Part shown: positions 18,875 through 27,349 of the stretch, in pieces
Position numbering within the stretch: position 1 is the stretch's first letter
How the letters are laid out: every line of letters starts with the position of its first letter
Assembly (NCBI GenBank): GCA_904418995.1
Contig: CAJFQF010000010.1
Location: 16,131 to 80,130, forward strand
Direction: 5' to 3'
DNA from: Heritagella_A intestinalis
GTDB lineage: Bacteria > Bacillota > Clostridia > Oscillospirales > Acutalibacteraceae
DNA length: 64,000 nucleotides
Position numbers and translations under genes: made by a program
Notes under the pieces: model-generated
Databases searched by the model: none
The model's input: the letters and a program-made list of their open reading frames with translations, nothing else
Told to the model about the DNA's origin: nothing

Positions 18875-19612
18875 TCATACACCGCCGAACCGGCGCTGCC
18901 TTCTGGAGAATTCGTCCAAGGCTTCCTCCAGGTCTTTGGTTTTAAAGTCCGGCCAAAGGATATCGCAGACAATATACTCCGCATAGGCCGACTGCCACAA
19001 AAGGAAGTTAGAGGTGCGCTGCTCCCCGCTGGGACGGATAATGAGGTCCGGGTCCGGCTGGCCGCCGGTATACAGCGCCTGGGAGAAAACTTCTTCCGTA
19101 ATCTCTTCCGGCGCCATCTCGCCCTGCCGCACCTTTTCCGCCAGGTTCCGGGCCGCATGGATAATTTCCGCACGGCCGCCGTAGTTCATGGCGATGTTCA
19201 GCACCATACCGGTTTTGCAGGCGGAAGAATTCTCCACCCGCTGGATCAGCTCCCGGAGCTTCGGGGAAAACACCGAAGTATCCCCGATAAACCGCACCCG
19301 GATGTTCTCATCCAGGAAGTCCCGCAGAGCCTCCTCCAAATACTGCTGAAAGAGCTTCATCAGGGCAGAGACTTCCTCTTCCGGCCGCTTCCAATTCTCT
19401 GTGGAAAATGCGTATACCGTCAAATACGGGATCCCGATATTGGAGCAATAGCGGGTGATGGTCCGAAAATTAGAGGCCCCCGCCGTATGGCCGGCAGAAC
19501 GGGGCAAGCCGCGCTTTTTCGCCCAGCGCCCGTTGCCGTCCATGATAATGCCCAGATGCCGGGGCAGAACCCGTTCCACAGGCTGCTTGTTTTCCTGTTT
19601 TCCAAAAATCAA
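18875..19612 (-). CDS. uppS: Isoprenyl transferase (undecaprenyl diphosphate synthase)
   Basis: UppS extends farnesyl diphosphate by cis additions to the C55 carrier used in cell-wall synthesis. The 245-residue product shows GIIMDGNGRWAKKRGLPRSAGH with catalytic Asp25, YLTVYAFSTENWKRP, and DLIIRPSGEQRTSNFLLWQ near the C terminus. The start is TTG, with AGGAG nine bases upstream. It lies 51 bases after frr and before cdsA, the common Firmicute order. Confidence 0.96.
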   Translation of the reverse strand: MIFGKQENKQPVERVLPRHLGIIMDGNGRWAKKRGLPRSAGHTAGASNFRTITRYCSNIGIPYLTVYAFSTENWKRPEEEVSALMKLFQQYLEEALRDFLDENIRVRFIGDTSVFSPKLRELIQRVENSSACKTGMVLNIAMNYGGRAEIIHAARNLAEKVRQGEMAPEEITEEVFSQALYTGGQPDPDLIIRPSGEQRTSNFLLWQSAYAEYIVCDILWPDFKTKDLEEALDEFSRRQRRFGGV

Positions 19613-19663
19613 AGCTACCGCTCCTGTCCTGTGATTTGAAAGATTCCCGGTTTCCCAAGAGGA

Positions 19664-20218
19664 TTAGATCTCCATGATCTCCTTTTCCTTCTTGGCCTGG
19701 ACGGTCTCCACTTCCTTGCAGAACTTATCCGTCAGATCCTGGGTCTTCTTTTCTGCCTGCTTCAGGTCGTCCTCAGTGAGCTCGCCGTTCTTCTTCATGG
19801 CCTTGAGCTTATCAATGGCGTCCCGGCGGATAGAGCGGATAGCTACCTTGCAGTCCTCGGCCATTTTGCTGATGTCCTTGGCCAAATCCCGGCGGCGTTC
19901 CTCCGTGAGCTGGGGGAAAATCAGCCGGATAACCTTGCCGTCGCTCTGGGGGTTGATGCCCAGGTCGGAGGTCTGGATGGCCTTCTCAATAGCGCGGCAC
20001 ACAGAGGAATCCCAGGGCTGGATGGTGAGCACCCGCGCCTCGGTGACGGAAACTGCCGCCAACTGGTTAATGGCCGTGGGGGCGCCGTAATAATCCACCA
20101 TGATCTTATCCAGCACTGCCGGGTTGGCGCGGCCGGCACGGATGGCGGCATAGTCGTCCATGAGAACGGACAGGGATTTATTCATTTTGTGTTCCGCTTT
20201 TGCCAATACCTCTTTCAT
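19664..20218 (-). CDS. frr: Ribosome recycling factor
   Basis: RRF splits post-termination ribosomes together with EF-G. The 184-residue length is standard, with IRAGRANPAVLDKI near the N terminus, YYGAPTAINQLA, and the long helical C-terminal part with RRDLAKDISKMAEDCKVAIR. It lies 117 bases after pyrH. Confidence 0.97.
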   Translation of the reverse strand: MKEVLAKAEHKMNKSLSVLMDDYAAIRAGRANPAVLDKIMVDYYGAPTAINQLAAVSVTEARVLTIQPWDSSVCRAIEKAIQTSDLGINPQSDGKVIRLIFPQLTEERRRDLAKDISKMAEDCKVAIRSIRRDAIDKLKAMKKNGELTEDDLKQAEKKTQDLTDKFCKEVETVQAKKEKEIMEI

Positions 20219-20335
20219 TGATTCAACACCTTTTCTCCACGGAAAATATTTTTACGGTTTTGGATTGCCTCGGCTTTTCTTGTCCACGCTCCGTGGCGGC
20301 GTGGAAAAAGCAGAAGCGGAAAATTGCGGGTAAAC

Positions 20336-21043
20336 TCAGTCAGTGACCAGGGTGCCTACAGGCTCTCCCAGCACCGCCCGGACAATATTCTCCGGCTCCT
20401 CAATGCTGAACACCAAAATAGGCAGGTGGTTATCCCGGCACAGGGAAGCCGCCGTACTGTCCATCACCTGCAGATTCTGATTCAGCACATCGCTGAAGGT
20501 CAGGGTGTCGTACTTCACCGCATTGGGGTTCTTCTTGGGATCGCTGTCGTAAACGCCGTCCACCATGGTGGCCTTCATGATAATGTCAGCGTCAATCTCC
20601 GCTGCCCGCAGGGCTGCGGCCGTATCGGTGGAAAAGAAGGGATTGCCCGTGCCGCAGCCAAAGACCACAACCCGGCCCTTTTCCAGATGGCGGACTGCCC
20701 GATTGCGGATATAGGGTTCCGCCAGCTCCTGCATACTGATAGCGGTCTGCACCCGCACCTGTACGCCCAGCTGCTCCAAGCCGTCGGCCACGCCCAGGGC
20801 ATTGATTACCGTGGCCAGCATTCCCATGTGGTCTGCCCGGGTACGGTCCATTTCCCCGCTGCTGCGGCCGCGCCAGAAGTTGCCGCCGCCGACTACAATG
20901 CCTACCTGCACGCCCAGATCTGCCACTTCTTTAATGGGGCGGCAAATCTTCTGCACGGTATCAAAATCAATGCCGTGTTTTTGGCTTCCTGCCAAAGATT
21001 CTCCGCTGAGCTTCAGTAAAACGCGTTTATATTTCAGTTCCAA
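20336..21043 (-). CDS. pyrH: UMP kinase
   Basis: PyrH phosphorylates UMP to UDP and is a hexameric, GTP-regulated member of the amino-acid kinase fold. The 235-residue product has KRVLLKLSGESL at the N terminus, the GGGNFWRGR phosphate loop, DRTRADHMGMLAT and DPKKNPNAV. The start is TTG with GGAGG nine bases upstream. It sits before frr as in most bacteria. Confidence 0.96.
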   Translation of the reverse strand: MELKYKRVLLKLSGESLAGSQKHGIDFDTVQKICRPIKEVADLGVQVGIVVGGGNFWRGRSSGEMDRTRADHMGMLATVINALGVADGLEQLGVQVRVQTAISMQELAEPYIRNRAVRHLEKGRVVVFGCGTGNPFFSTDTAAALRAAEIDADIIMKATMVDGVYDSDPKKNPNAVKYDTLTFSDVLNQNLQVMDSTAASLCRDNHLPILVFSIEEPENIVRAVLGEPVGTLVTD

Positions 21044-21132
21044 CCATAAAACCTCCAGACTGATTTTCTATTATTTTACAATACCCACACCATAAAGTAA
21101 AGCATTTCCCGGGTTTTTCCCAAAGGGGCCCT

Positions 21133-22329
21133 TTACCGGTCTACTGTGTAATTGTCGAAATATCCCTGGATATACACAATGGGAGTGCCCTTGTCGCCGC
21201 TGCCGGAAGTCAGATCCGCCAGAGAGCCAATGAGGTCTGTGAGCCGGCGGGGCGTGGTGCCCTGAGATGCCATGTTCCCCACCAAATTGCTCTCTTTGCC
21301 GCGAATGGACTGGGAAATCGCCTCCTGGAGTTCCTTGCCGCTGAGATCGGCAAAATCGTTATCCGCCAGGTATTTGAGCTTAATTTCGTTGGGAGTGCCT
21401 ACCAGCCCCGGCGTATACGCCGGAGAAACTACCGGGTCTGCCAGCTCCCAAATCTTCCCCACCGGATCCTTGAAAGCGCCGTCGCCATACACCATTACTT
21501 CCACATGCTTGCCAGTGGCCTCCAGGAAGCGACGGTGGACATCCTCCACAAACTCCTGGCAATCCCGGGGGAAGAGCTTGACCTTATCCTCAGTGGCCTT
21601 GTTGGAGCCCAGCAGGCCGTAATCCTCATTAAAGCCGCTGCCATTGACCGGGGCAGTCAAGATTTCATCCAAGCCGTAAACCTTCTCGGCCCCAGCGGCC
21701 TTCAGCAGGCGCTTGGTGCGCTCCCGGGTGTGGATGTCGCAGCACAGGACATTCTTCGTATAATCCAAAATCGTCTTGCAGTTGTTTGCCAGAAGGATTT
21801 CCACTTCCGCACCGCAGGCGGTAATCAGGTCCTTGTAATACTGGATGTAGTCCACGCCGGTGAAGGTGTGTTTGTGATAGCCGAAGAGCTCCCGGAACTG
21901 GGCCTCTGTGAGCACATCGCTCCAGGGGTTCACGCCTTTTTCGTCCAGCATATCCAAATCCACCAGATGGTTGCCCACCTCATCGGAAGGATAGCTGAGC
22001 ATGAGGACAATCTTCTTGGCTCCCATGGCAATACCCCGCAGGCAGATGGCAAAACGGTTCCGGCTCAAAATGGGGAAAATCACCCCCAGGGTCTCCCCGC
22101 CGAATTTGGCGCGGATGTCCGCAGCAATATCCTCCACTCCGGCATAATTGCCCTGGGCCCGGGCCACAACCGCTTCCGTGATGGCCACAACATCCCGGTC
22201 CTGGACAGAAAACCCGCCGGTTTCGGCGGCTTCCAGCACCGACTGCACCACAATCTCCCCTAAGGGGTCTCCCTGCCGGATAATCGGCGCCCGAATTCCT
22301 CTTGAGATGGTTCCTACAAATCTTTCCAT
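21133..22329 (-). CDS. Coenzyme F420-0:L-glutamate ligase family protein (CofE-like)
   Basis: The 398-residue protein belongs to the family of the archaeal/actinobacterial enzyme that adds glutamate to F420-0. The N-terminal half has ISRGIRAPIIRQGD and DRDVVAITEAVVARAQGNYA, the nucleotide-binding part of that family. Members are common in Clostridia that are not known to make F420, so the true acceptor is probably different. The ATG at 22329 follows AGGAG; an in-frame extension of 12 codons upstream has none. It has its own promoter and sits between tsf and pyrH, a spot where most Firmicutes have no such gene. Family call good, function unknown. Confidence 0.75.
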   Translation of the reverse strand: MERFVGTISRGIRAPIIRQGDPLGEIVVQSVLEAAETGGFSVQDRDVVAITEAVVARAQGNYAGVEDIAADIRAKFGGETLGVIFPILSRNRFAICLRGIAMGAKKIVLMLSYPSDEVGNHLVDLDMLDEKGVNPWSDVLTEAQFRELFGYHKHTFTGVDYIQYYKDLITACGAEVEILLANNCKTILDYTKNVLCCDIHTRERTKRLLKAAGAEKVYGLDEILTAPVNGSGFNEDYGLLGSNKATEDKVKLFPRDCQEFVEDVHRRFLEATGKHVEVMVYGDGAFKDPVGKIWELADPVVSPAYTPGLVGTPNEIKLKYLADNDFADLSGKELQEAISQSIRGKESNLVGNMASQGTTPRRLTDLIGSLADLTSGSGDKGTPIVYIQGYFDNYTVDR

Positions 22330-22347
22330 TCCGTCACAACTCCTATC

Positions 22348-22409
22348 GCGGTTTTGCAACCGCAAATTCTCTCGTCTTCCATTATACCGAAAACCGCTGT
22401 ATTAGTAAA
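22348..22409 (-). promoter_or_regulatory. Promoter and leader hairpin of the CofE-like gene
   Basis: A TATAAT box (22381-22386) with a weaker TTTACT box (22404-22409) 17 bases away gives a short leader. That leader carries a 6-bp hairpin with GCAA loop (22348-22363) directly before the ribosome site, which could modulate initiation. Confidence 0.6.
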
Positions 22410-22520
22410 GCACGGGAAACACATTTTAACATAGTTTTTCCATTTTTCCTGTCTCACAGATAATTTTTACCGGGGAAAGCGCCAGAAATCGCTTCCGTAC
22501 TCCCCTTTTCCGAGAAAATA

Positions 22521-22558
22521 AAAAGGCAGGCCGCCCTATAGGGGGACAGCCTGCCTTT
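22521..22558 (-). terminator. Intrinsic terminator after tsf
   Basis: A 10-bp stem (22522-22531 with 22549-22558) is followed by five T on the minus strand, 20 bases past the tsf stop. It ends the rpsB-tsf transcript. Confidence 0.85.
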
Positions 22559-22577
22559 CAGCAGCATCCAGGATGCA

Positions 22578-23498
22578 TTATTTTACCATGTTGGCAATTT
22601 CCTCGGCAAAGTTGTCAGCGCGCTTCTCCAGGCCCTCGCCCTTCTCAAAGCGGACAAAGCCGGTGATAGCGATGGAACCGCCCAGCTCCTTGGCAACCTT
22701 ATCGGTGTACTTGGCAACAGACAGGTCGGGATCCTTGACGAACTCCTGGTCAACCAGGCAGTTCTCCTTATAGAACTTGCCGATGCGGCCTACCACCATC
22801 TTCTCCTTGATGGCGTCGGGCTTGTTGGCATTCTTGGGATCGTTGGCGATCTGGGCCAGCAGGATCTCCTTCTCATGGGCGATGACCTCGGCGGGCACAG
22901 AAGCCTCGTTCAGATAGCCGGGGTTCGCAGCAGCCACCTGCATAGCGATGTCCTTGGCATAGTTGGCAAAGCCTTCCTTGCCGGCAACATCGGTGTCGAA
23001 GTTCACCAGCACGCCGATACGGCCGCCAGCATGGATATAAGCGGCTACATGGCCCTCGAAGCGGGCAAAACGGCGAACCTTGATGTTCTCGCCGATGACC
23101 AGGATCTTCTCCTTCAGCAGGGCGTCCACGGTCAGCTCGCTGCCTTCCGCCTTGCAAGCCAGCAGGGCGTCCACATCAGCGGGATTCTGAGCCATCACGG
23201 TGTCAGCGCAGATCTTTACGAAGTTCTGGAACTCAGCGTTCTTGGCAACGAAGTCGGTCTCAGCGTTAACCTCGATAACAACACCCACAGTAGCGTCGTC
23301 GTTGACAGCAGCGAAAGCCACGCCCTCGGCAGCAATGCGGTCTGCCTTCTTCACAGCAGCAGCCAGGCCCTTCTCACGCAGGAAGTCCAGGGCAGCGTCC
23401 ATATCGCCGTTGGAAGCGGTCAGCGCCTTCTTGCAGTCCATCATGCCGCAGCCGGTCTTCTCACGCAGGGCGGCAACGTCTTTTGCAGTAAAAGCCAT
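22578..23498 (-). CDS. tsf: Translation elongation factor Ts
   Basis: EF-Ts exchanges GDP for GTP on EF-Tu. The 306-residue product begins AFTAKDVAALREKTGCGMMDCKKAL, the UBA-like N domain, and has the ETDFVAKN core motif. The ATG at 23498 follows GGAGG; a five-codon extension upstream is not needed. It is the second gene of the rpsB-tsf unit and is separated from rpsB by a hairpin with a T run, as noted separately. Confidence 0.97.
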   Translation of the reverse strand: MAFTAKDVAALREKTGCGMMDCKKALTASNGDMDAALDFLREKGLAAAVKKADRIAAEGVAFAAVNDDATVGVVIEVNAETDFVAKNAEFQNFVKICADTVMAQNPADVDALLACKAEGSELTVDALLKEKILVIGENIKVRRFARFEGHVAAYIHAGGRIGVLVNFDTDVAGKEGFANYAKDIAMQVAAANPGYLNEASVPAEVIAHEKEILLAQIANDPKNANKPDAIKEKMVVGRIGKFYKENCLVDQEFVKDPDLSVAKYTDKVAKELGGSIAITGFVRFEKGEGLEKRADNFAEEIANMVK

Positions 23499-23569
23499 TT
23501 GAAATTCCTCCAATTCTCAATGTACCGGCGCTGTTTTAAGCCGGTTCTGTTCTTTCTTATACCATATCC

Positions 23570-23609
23570 AAAAAATGCCCGTCTGAAACAAAAAGCTGCA
23601 GGCGGGCAT
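23570..23609 (-). terminator. Intercistronic terminator between rpsB and tsf
   Basis: An 11-base arm pair (23575-23585 with 23599-23609, one mismatch) is followed by six T on the minus strand. A partial stop here would make more S2 than EF-Ts message; I see no clear new promoter before tsf. Confidence 0.65.
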
Positions 23610-23625
23610 CATCACTTCTGAATAA

Positions 23626-24366
23626 TTATTCAGCGGCCTCTTCAGCCTCTTCTTCCTTTTCCTCCGCAGCGGCAGCGCCCATACGGCCCTCGCGGCCTTC
23701 GATAACGGCGTTAGCCATGGTGGCGGAAATCAGACGAACAGCGCGGATAGCGTCGTCATTGCCGGGGATCACATAGTCGATCTCGTCGGGATCGCAGTTG
23801 GTGTCAACGATAGCCACGATCGGGATACCCAGCTTCTTGGCCTCGGAAACAGCGATGCGCTCCTTGCGGGGGTCAACGATGAACAGAGCGCCGGGCAGCT
23901 CCTTCATTTCCTTGATGCCGCCCAGGAACTTCTCCAGCTTTTCAATTTCCAGGTTCAGCTTGACAACTTCCTTCTTGGGCAGCAGATCAAAGGTGCCGTC
24001 CTCTTCCATGGCGCGCAGCTGACGCAGACGGTCAATGCGGCGGCGAATGGTGCGGAAGTTGGTGAGCATGCCGCCCAGCCAGCGAGCGTTTACATAGAAA
24101 GCGCCAGCGCGGACAGCTTCTTCCTTCACAGACTCCTGCGCCTGCTTCTTGGTGCCCACAAACAGCACGGACTTGCCCTCTACGGACAGGTCACGGACGA
24201 AGTTATAGGCTTCCTCCAGCTTCTTCACGGTCTTCTGCAGATCAATGATGTAGATACCATTGCGCTCGGTGAAGATGTAGGGAGCCATCTTGGGGTTCCA
24301 TCTTCTGGTCTGGTGGCCGAAGTGAACGCCGGCCTCCAGCAGTTGTTTCATAGATACGACTGCCAT
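23626..24366 (-). CDS. rpsB: 30S ribosomal protein S2
   Basis: S2 is a late-joining protein of the small subunit. The 246-residue product shows MKQLLEAGVHFGHQTRRWNPKM, FVGTKKQAQE, RWLGGMLTNF and PGNDDAIRA, and ends in a Glu/Ala-rich tail. The ATG follows AAGGAGG. A strong promoter and a structured leader of about 150 bases lie upstream, suggesting leader-based control. Confidence 0.98.
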   Translation of the reverse strand: MAVVSMKQLLEAGVHFGHQTRRWNPKMAPYIFTERNGIYIIDLQKTVKKLEEAYNFVRDLSVEGKSVLFVGTKKQAQESVKEEAVRAGAFYVNARWLGGMLTNFRTIRRRIDRLRQLRAMEEDGTFDLLPKKEVVKLNLEIEKLEKFLGGIKEMKELPGALFIVDPRKERIAVSEAKKLGIPIVAIVDTNCDPDEIDYVIPGNDDAIRAVRLISATMANAVIEGREGRMGAAAAEEKEEEAEEAAE

Positions 24367-24406
24367 TTGAAAATCCTCCTTGGTTGTTCCTCCGCCGCAG
24401 TCCTTT

Positions 24407-24522
24407 CAGACGGAAAACCCCGAACCGGGGCACCATCGTCTGTCAAGCCTTGCGGCGTGTGTTGTTGCCATAAATTTTGTCGGAAAACAAGCTCCGGCGT
24501 GAGCGGCACATCTCACGCCGGA
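24407..24522 (-). promoter_or_regulatory. Structured rpsB leader
   Basis: The rpsB leader holds an 11-bp hairpin with 8-base loop right at the transcript start (24493-24503 with 24512-24522). Near the gene a nested hairpin follows: outer arms 24407-24412 and 24437-24442, inner arms 24418-24422 and 24426-24430. S2 often represses its own message through the leader in other bacteria; binding here is inferred. Confidence 0.5.
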
Positions 24523-24524
24523 AT

Positions 24525-24553
24525 ATTATACCACACTCCCCGCCGGGTTGCAA
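24525..24553 (-). promoter_or_regulatory. Promoter of rpsB-tsf
   Basis: A TTGCAA box (24548-24553) and a perfect TATAAT box (24525-24530) are 17 bases apart, a strong sigma-A-type promoter. Confidence 0.88.
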
Positions 24554-24648
24554 GGTTTTTTTCCCCCTTCACAGGGTTTCGCCATTTTTGACAAAGAGTC
24601 AGGCCTCGGGAGGATTCATAAAGGCAACCTCTTCCACTTGAAAATACA

Positions 24649-24672
24649 GGGCGTCTTCCGAAAAGACCGCCC
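24649..24672 (-). terminator. Likely hisF terminator
   Basis: A 9-bp bulged hairpin lies about 30 bases past the hisF stop and is followed on the minus strand by CTGTATTTT. The T run is imperfect. The rest of 24554-24699 shows nothing else that I can support. Confidence 0.45.
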
Positions 24673-24699
24673 GCATCTTCTTTTACATCCCCTGCCCCC

Positions 24700-25476
24700 T
24701 TACGCCTCTCTGGGAATGGCCCGGCGCACGGGAATCCCCCGGCCTGCCAGATATTCCTTTAGATCCGGGATGGCAATCTCTCCAAAATGGAACAGGGAAG
24801 CTGCCAGCACGGCGTCCGCCTTTCCTTCGGTAAAAGCATCGTAGAAGTGCTCCAGCTTTCCGGCCCCGCCGGAAGCAATGACGGGAATGCCTGCACGCTC
24901 AGAAATGGCCCGGGTCAGCTCCAGATCGTAGCCGTTTTTCACTCCGTCGCAGTCCATGCTGGTCAGGAGAATCTCCCCGGCCCCCAGCCGCTCTGCCTCC
25001 GCCGCCCATTCCAGGGCATCCTTGCCGGTATCCACCCGGCCGCCGTTGAGATACACGGTCCAGCCGCCGGTGGGCCGGCGCCGGGCGTCAATGGCGCAGA
25101 CTACGCACTGGCTGCCGAATTTCTGGGCCGCTTCCCGGATGAGCTCCGGGTTCTTCAGGGCTGCGGAATTGACGGAAACTTTATCCGCCCCAGCCCGAAG
25201 CAGGGTGGTGAAATCCTCCACGGTGCGGATGCCGCCCCCTACCGTAAAGGGGATAAACACCTGGGAGGCCACCCGCTCCACAATGTCGATAACCGTGCCC
25301 CGGCCCTGGGCCGAAGCAGTGATATCCAGCAGCACCAGCTCGTCCGCTCCGGCAGCGTCATAGGCGGCGGCCGCCTCCACCGGGTCCCCGGCGTCCCGAA
25401 GGTTGACAAAATTGGTTCCCTTGACCACCCGCCCGTCCTTCAAATCCAGGCAGGGGATAATTCTCTTTGCGTACAT
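24700..25476 (-). CDS. hisF: Imidazole glycerol phosphate synthase, cyclase subunit
   Basis: HisF uses ammonia from HisH to make imidazole glycerol phosphate and AICAR. The 258-residue barrel has RIIPCLDLKDGRVVKGTNF with the first catalytic Asp, and VVCAIDARR with the second. It follows hisH by four bases. Its distance of about 15 kb from the main his operon, with an independent promoter, means two transcripts must be balanced. Confidence 0.97.
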   Translation of the reverse strand: MYAKRIIPCLDLKDGRVVKGTNFVNLRDAGDPVEAAAAYDAAGADELVLLDITASAQGRGTVIDIVERVASQVFIPFTVGGGIRTVEDFTTLLRAGADKVSVNSAALKNPELIREAAQKFGSQCVVCAIDARRRPTGGWTVYLNGGRVDTGKDALEWAAEAERLGAGEILLTSMDCDGVKNGYDLELTRAISERAGIPVIASGGAGKLEHFYDAFTEGKADAVLAASLFHFGEIAIPDLKEYLAGRGIPVRRAIPREA

Positions 25477-25480
25477 TTTC

Positions 25481-26110
25481 TCACTCCCCCTTCTCCCCAG
25501 CGGCCAGCGCCGCGAAATTCTGCAAAATTTGCAATCCCTCTGCGCCGCTTTTCTCCGGGTGGAACTGGCAGGCGAACAGGTTTCCCTTTTCCACCGAAGC
25601 GTGGATAGTCACCCCGTACTCCGTAGTGGCGGCCACAATCTGGGGGTCCTCCGCTTTCAAATAATAGGAGTGGACAAAGTACACATAGGGCTCCTGGGAG
25701 AGGCCCGCAAACAGCCGGCCCCGGCCGTTGGGGAACGAGAGGGAATTCCAGCCGATATGGGGCACCTTCAGCCCCTCCCCGTCTGGGATGCGGAGAATCT
25801 TCCCGGGCAGGACGCCCAAGCCCTTGACCCCGGGGGATTCCTCGCTGGAATCAAAGAGAAGCTGCAATCCCAGGCAGATTCCCAAAAAGGGCTTGCCCTG
25901 CCGGATAAATGCCCGCACCGGATCCACCAGGCCCCGGCTCTCCAAAGAAGCCATGGCGTCTCCAAAGGCCCCTACTCCCGGCAGCACTGCCGCCTCTGCT
26001 GTTTCCAAATCCTCCGGACGGTCCGTTACCCGGGCTTCGCACCCGATGAAATCCAGGGCCTTGCGCACGCTTTGCAGGTTTCCCGCCCCGTAGTCGATAA
26101 TCGCGATCAT
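25481..26110 (-). CDS. hisH: Imidazole glycerol phosphate synthase, glutaminase subunit
   Basis: HisH splits glutamine and channels ammonia to HisF. The 209-residue product starts IAIIDYGAGNLQSVRKAL and has the nucleophile cysteine in FLGICLGLQLLF, with the His-x-Glu pair in CQFHPEKS near the C terminus. The ATG at 26110 is preferred to one 12 codons earlier because HisH proteins begin at this point. Confidence 0.96.
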   Translation of the reverse strand: MIAIIDYGAGNLQSVRKALDFIGCEARVTDRPEDLETAEAAVLPGVGAFGDAMASLESRGLVDPVRAFIRQGKPFLGICLGLQLLFDSSEESPGVKGLGVLPGKILRIPDGEGLKVPHIGWNSLSFPNGRGRLFAGLSQEPYVYFVHSYYLKAEDPQIVAATTEYGVTIHASVEKGNLFACQFHPEKSGAEGLQILQNFAALAAGEKGE

Positions 26111-26181
26111 CCGCCGCCATCCCCTTTCCTGTGCCGGCACTTTCACACAGCACTGCGGTATTTTTCAAAATTACAGTTTTG

Positions 26182-26210
26182 ATTATACCAGATTCCCAGG
26201 CCCCCTGCAA
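26182..26210 (-). promoter_or_regulatory. Promoter of hisH-hisF
   Basis: TTGCAG (26205-26210) and TATAAT (26182-26187) are spaced by 17 bases and lie about 70 bases before hisH. No T-box or attenuator is visible in the short leader. Confidence 0.82.
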
Positions 26211-26283
26211 TGGGCATATTCCGGCCCGGCCATTCATATTTGCAGAACAGGAAGAAATCACCGGGAAAAAGAAGGGGCTTTCA

Positions 26284-26312
26284 TTGACATCCTACTGGGA
26301 AAAGCGTAAAAT
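26284..26312 (+). promoter_or_regulatory. Promoter of mntP
   Basis: TTGACA (26284-26289) and TAAAAT (26307-26312) are 17 bases apart. The roughly 120-base leader that follows contains a hairpin with GCCCC/GGGGC arms (about 26328-26357) but lacks a clear terminator. Confidence 0.78.
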
Positions 26313-26442
26313 GAAAAAGTTAACCTGCCCCTAAAAATATCGAAAATATTGGGGCGATAAGAGGTAAAAACAACTTGGGCCAAAACGGCTCAAAGGGCCT
26401 TTTCCATCACCCATTGATCTTTGAAAAGGAGTGCAGATTCTG

Positions 26443-27033
26443 ATGGATTTTATTTCTCTCACCGGCATTGCCGTGGGCCTTGCCATGGACGCCTTCGCGG
26501 TCAGCGTCACCAACGGGGCGGTAACCAAAAAAGTCAACCTGGCCTTTGCCCTGCGGATGTCTGTCTGCTTCGGCGTATTCCAGGCTTTTATGCCCTTTAT
26601 CGGCTGGCTCATCGGCACCGCTGGGGCAGGGTTTATTTCCAGCATTGACCACTGGATTGCCCTGATTCTGCTGGCGATTATCGGCGGGCAGATGCTCCGG
26701 GAATCCTTTGCCCACCACAAGGAGCCCCAGCAGGCCGGCACCCGGGAGGCTCTGAGCTGGAAAATGCTCTTTGCCATGGCAGTGGCCACCAGCATCGACG
26801 CCCTGGCCACCGGCATCATCCTTCCCGGCGCTGTGGGGGCTGACAGCGTGCCCCTGATGCTCCTTTCCGTGGGGATTATCGGCCTGATTACCCTGGTGCT
26901 ATGTACCGCCGGCGTATTTATCGGCAAGAAGTTCGGTAGCCTCCTGTCCTCCAAGGCGGAGCTGGCCGGCGGCATTGTCCTCATTGCCATCGGCGTGAAG
27001 ATTTTTGTAGAGCATATGTTTTTCGGCGGCTGA
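26443..27033 (+). CDS. mntP: Putative manganese efflux pump
   Basis: The 196-residue membrane protein has six hydrophobic helices in two related halves. Each half carries a conserved membrane Asp: GLAMDAFAVS in the first helix and TSIDALATG in the fourth, as in MntP, which exports Mn(II). The ATG at 26443 is 11 bases from AAGGAG; an in-frame GTG at 26431 overlaps that site. In many bacteria mntP is under an Mn riboswitch; I do not find its conserved core here. It precedes gatC by 37 bases and may be co-transcribed. Confidence 0.9.
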   Translation: MDFISLTGIAVGLAMDAFAVSVTNGAVTKKVNLAFALRMSVCFGVFQAFMPFIGWLIGTAGAGFISSIDHWIALILLAIIGGQMLRESFAHHKEPQQAGTREALSWKMLFAMAVATSIDALATGIILPGAVGADSVPLMLLSVGIIGLITLVLCTAGVFIGKKFGSLLSSKAELAGGIVLIAIGVKIFVEHMFFGG

Positions 27034-27070
27034 TGGCCGGCTGAGACAAGTGTAAGAAAGGCTGGTTGCC

Positions 27071-27349
27071 ATGCATCTGGAACAGGAAGAATTTCTCCGG
27101 CTGGCCCGGTTAGCCGGACTGCCTCCGGAACCGGAGGACTGGGAAGCTCTGAAACCCGCCCTGCTGGAAATGGAGGGCTTTTTCAGCCGTATTTGCCAGG
27201 AGGACTTTGGGGAAACTGCGGAAGAAGAGGAGACTGCCGGCCTTCGGGAGGACTCCCCCCGGCCCTCTTTGCCTCGGGAAGAAGCCCTGGGAGAGAAAGG
27301 CCGGGAAGGCTTTTTCTTTTTTCAGGCTGGAAAGGGGGATGTGACGTGA
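27071..27349 (+). CDS. gatC: Glutamyl-tRNA(Gln) amidotransferase subunit C
   Basis: GatC is the small linker of the GatCAB transamidase. The 92-residue product has the N-terminal helix FLRLARLAGLPPEPEDWE and the LREDSPRPSLPREEAL stretch that matches the conserved LRxD region of GatC, then a FFFF-containing tail in place of the usual 'gyfkVP' ending. It is more diverged than typical and is identified largely by position before gatA. Its TGA overlaps the gatA GTG. Confidence 0.82.
   Translation: MHLEQEEFLRLARLAGLPPEPEDWEALKPALLEMEGFFSRICQEDFGETAEEEETAGLREDSPRPSLPREEALGEKGREGFFFFQAGKGDVT

Noticed and set aside
21133..22329. F420 biosynthesis
   Set aside because: Only a CofE-like protein is present; no other pathway gene lies in the window and the family is wider than F420.
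26290..26440. yybP-ykoY manganese riboswitch before mntP
   Set aside because: A CCTACTG string is present but lies within the promoter spacer, and the conserved paired core of that class is not found in the leader.
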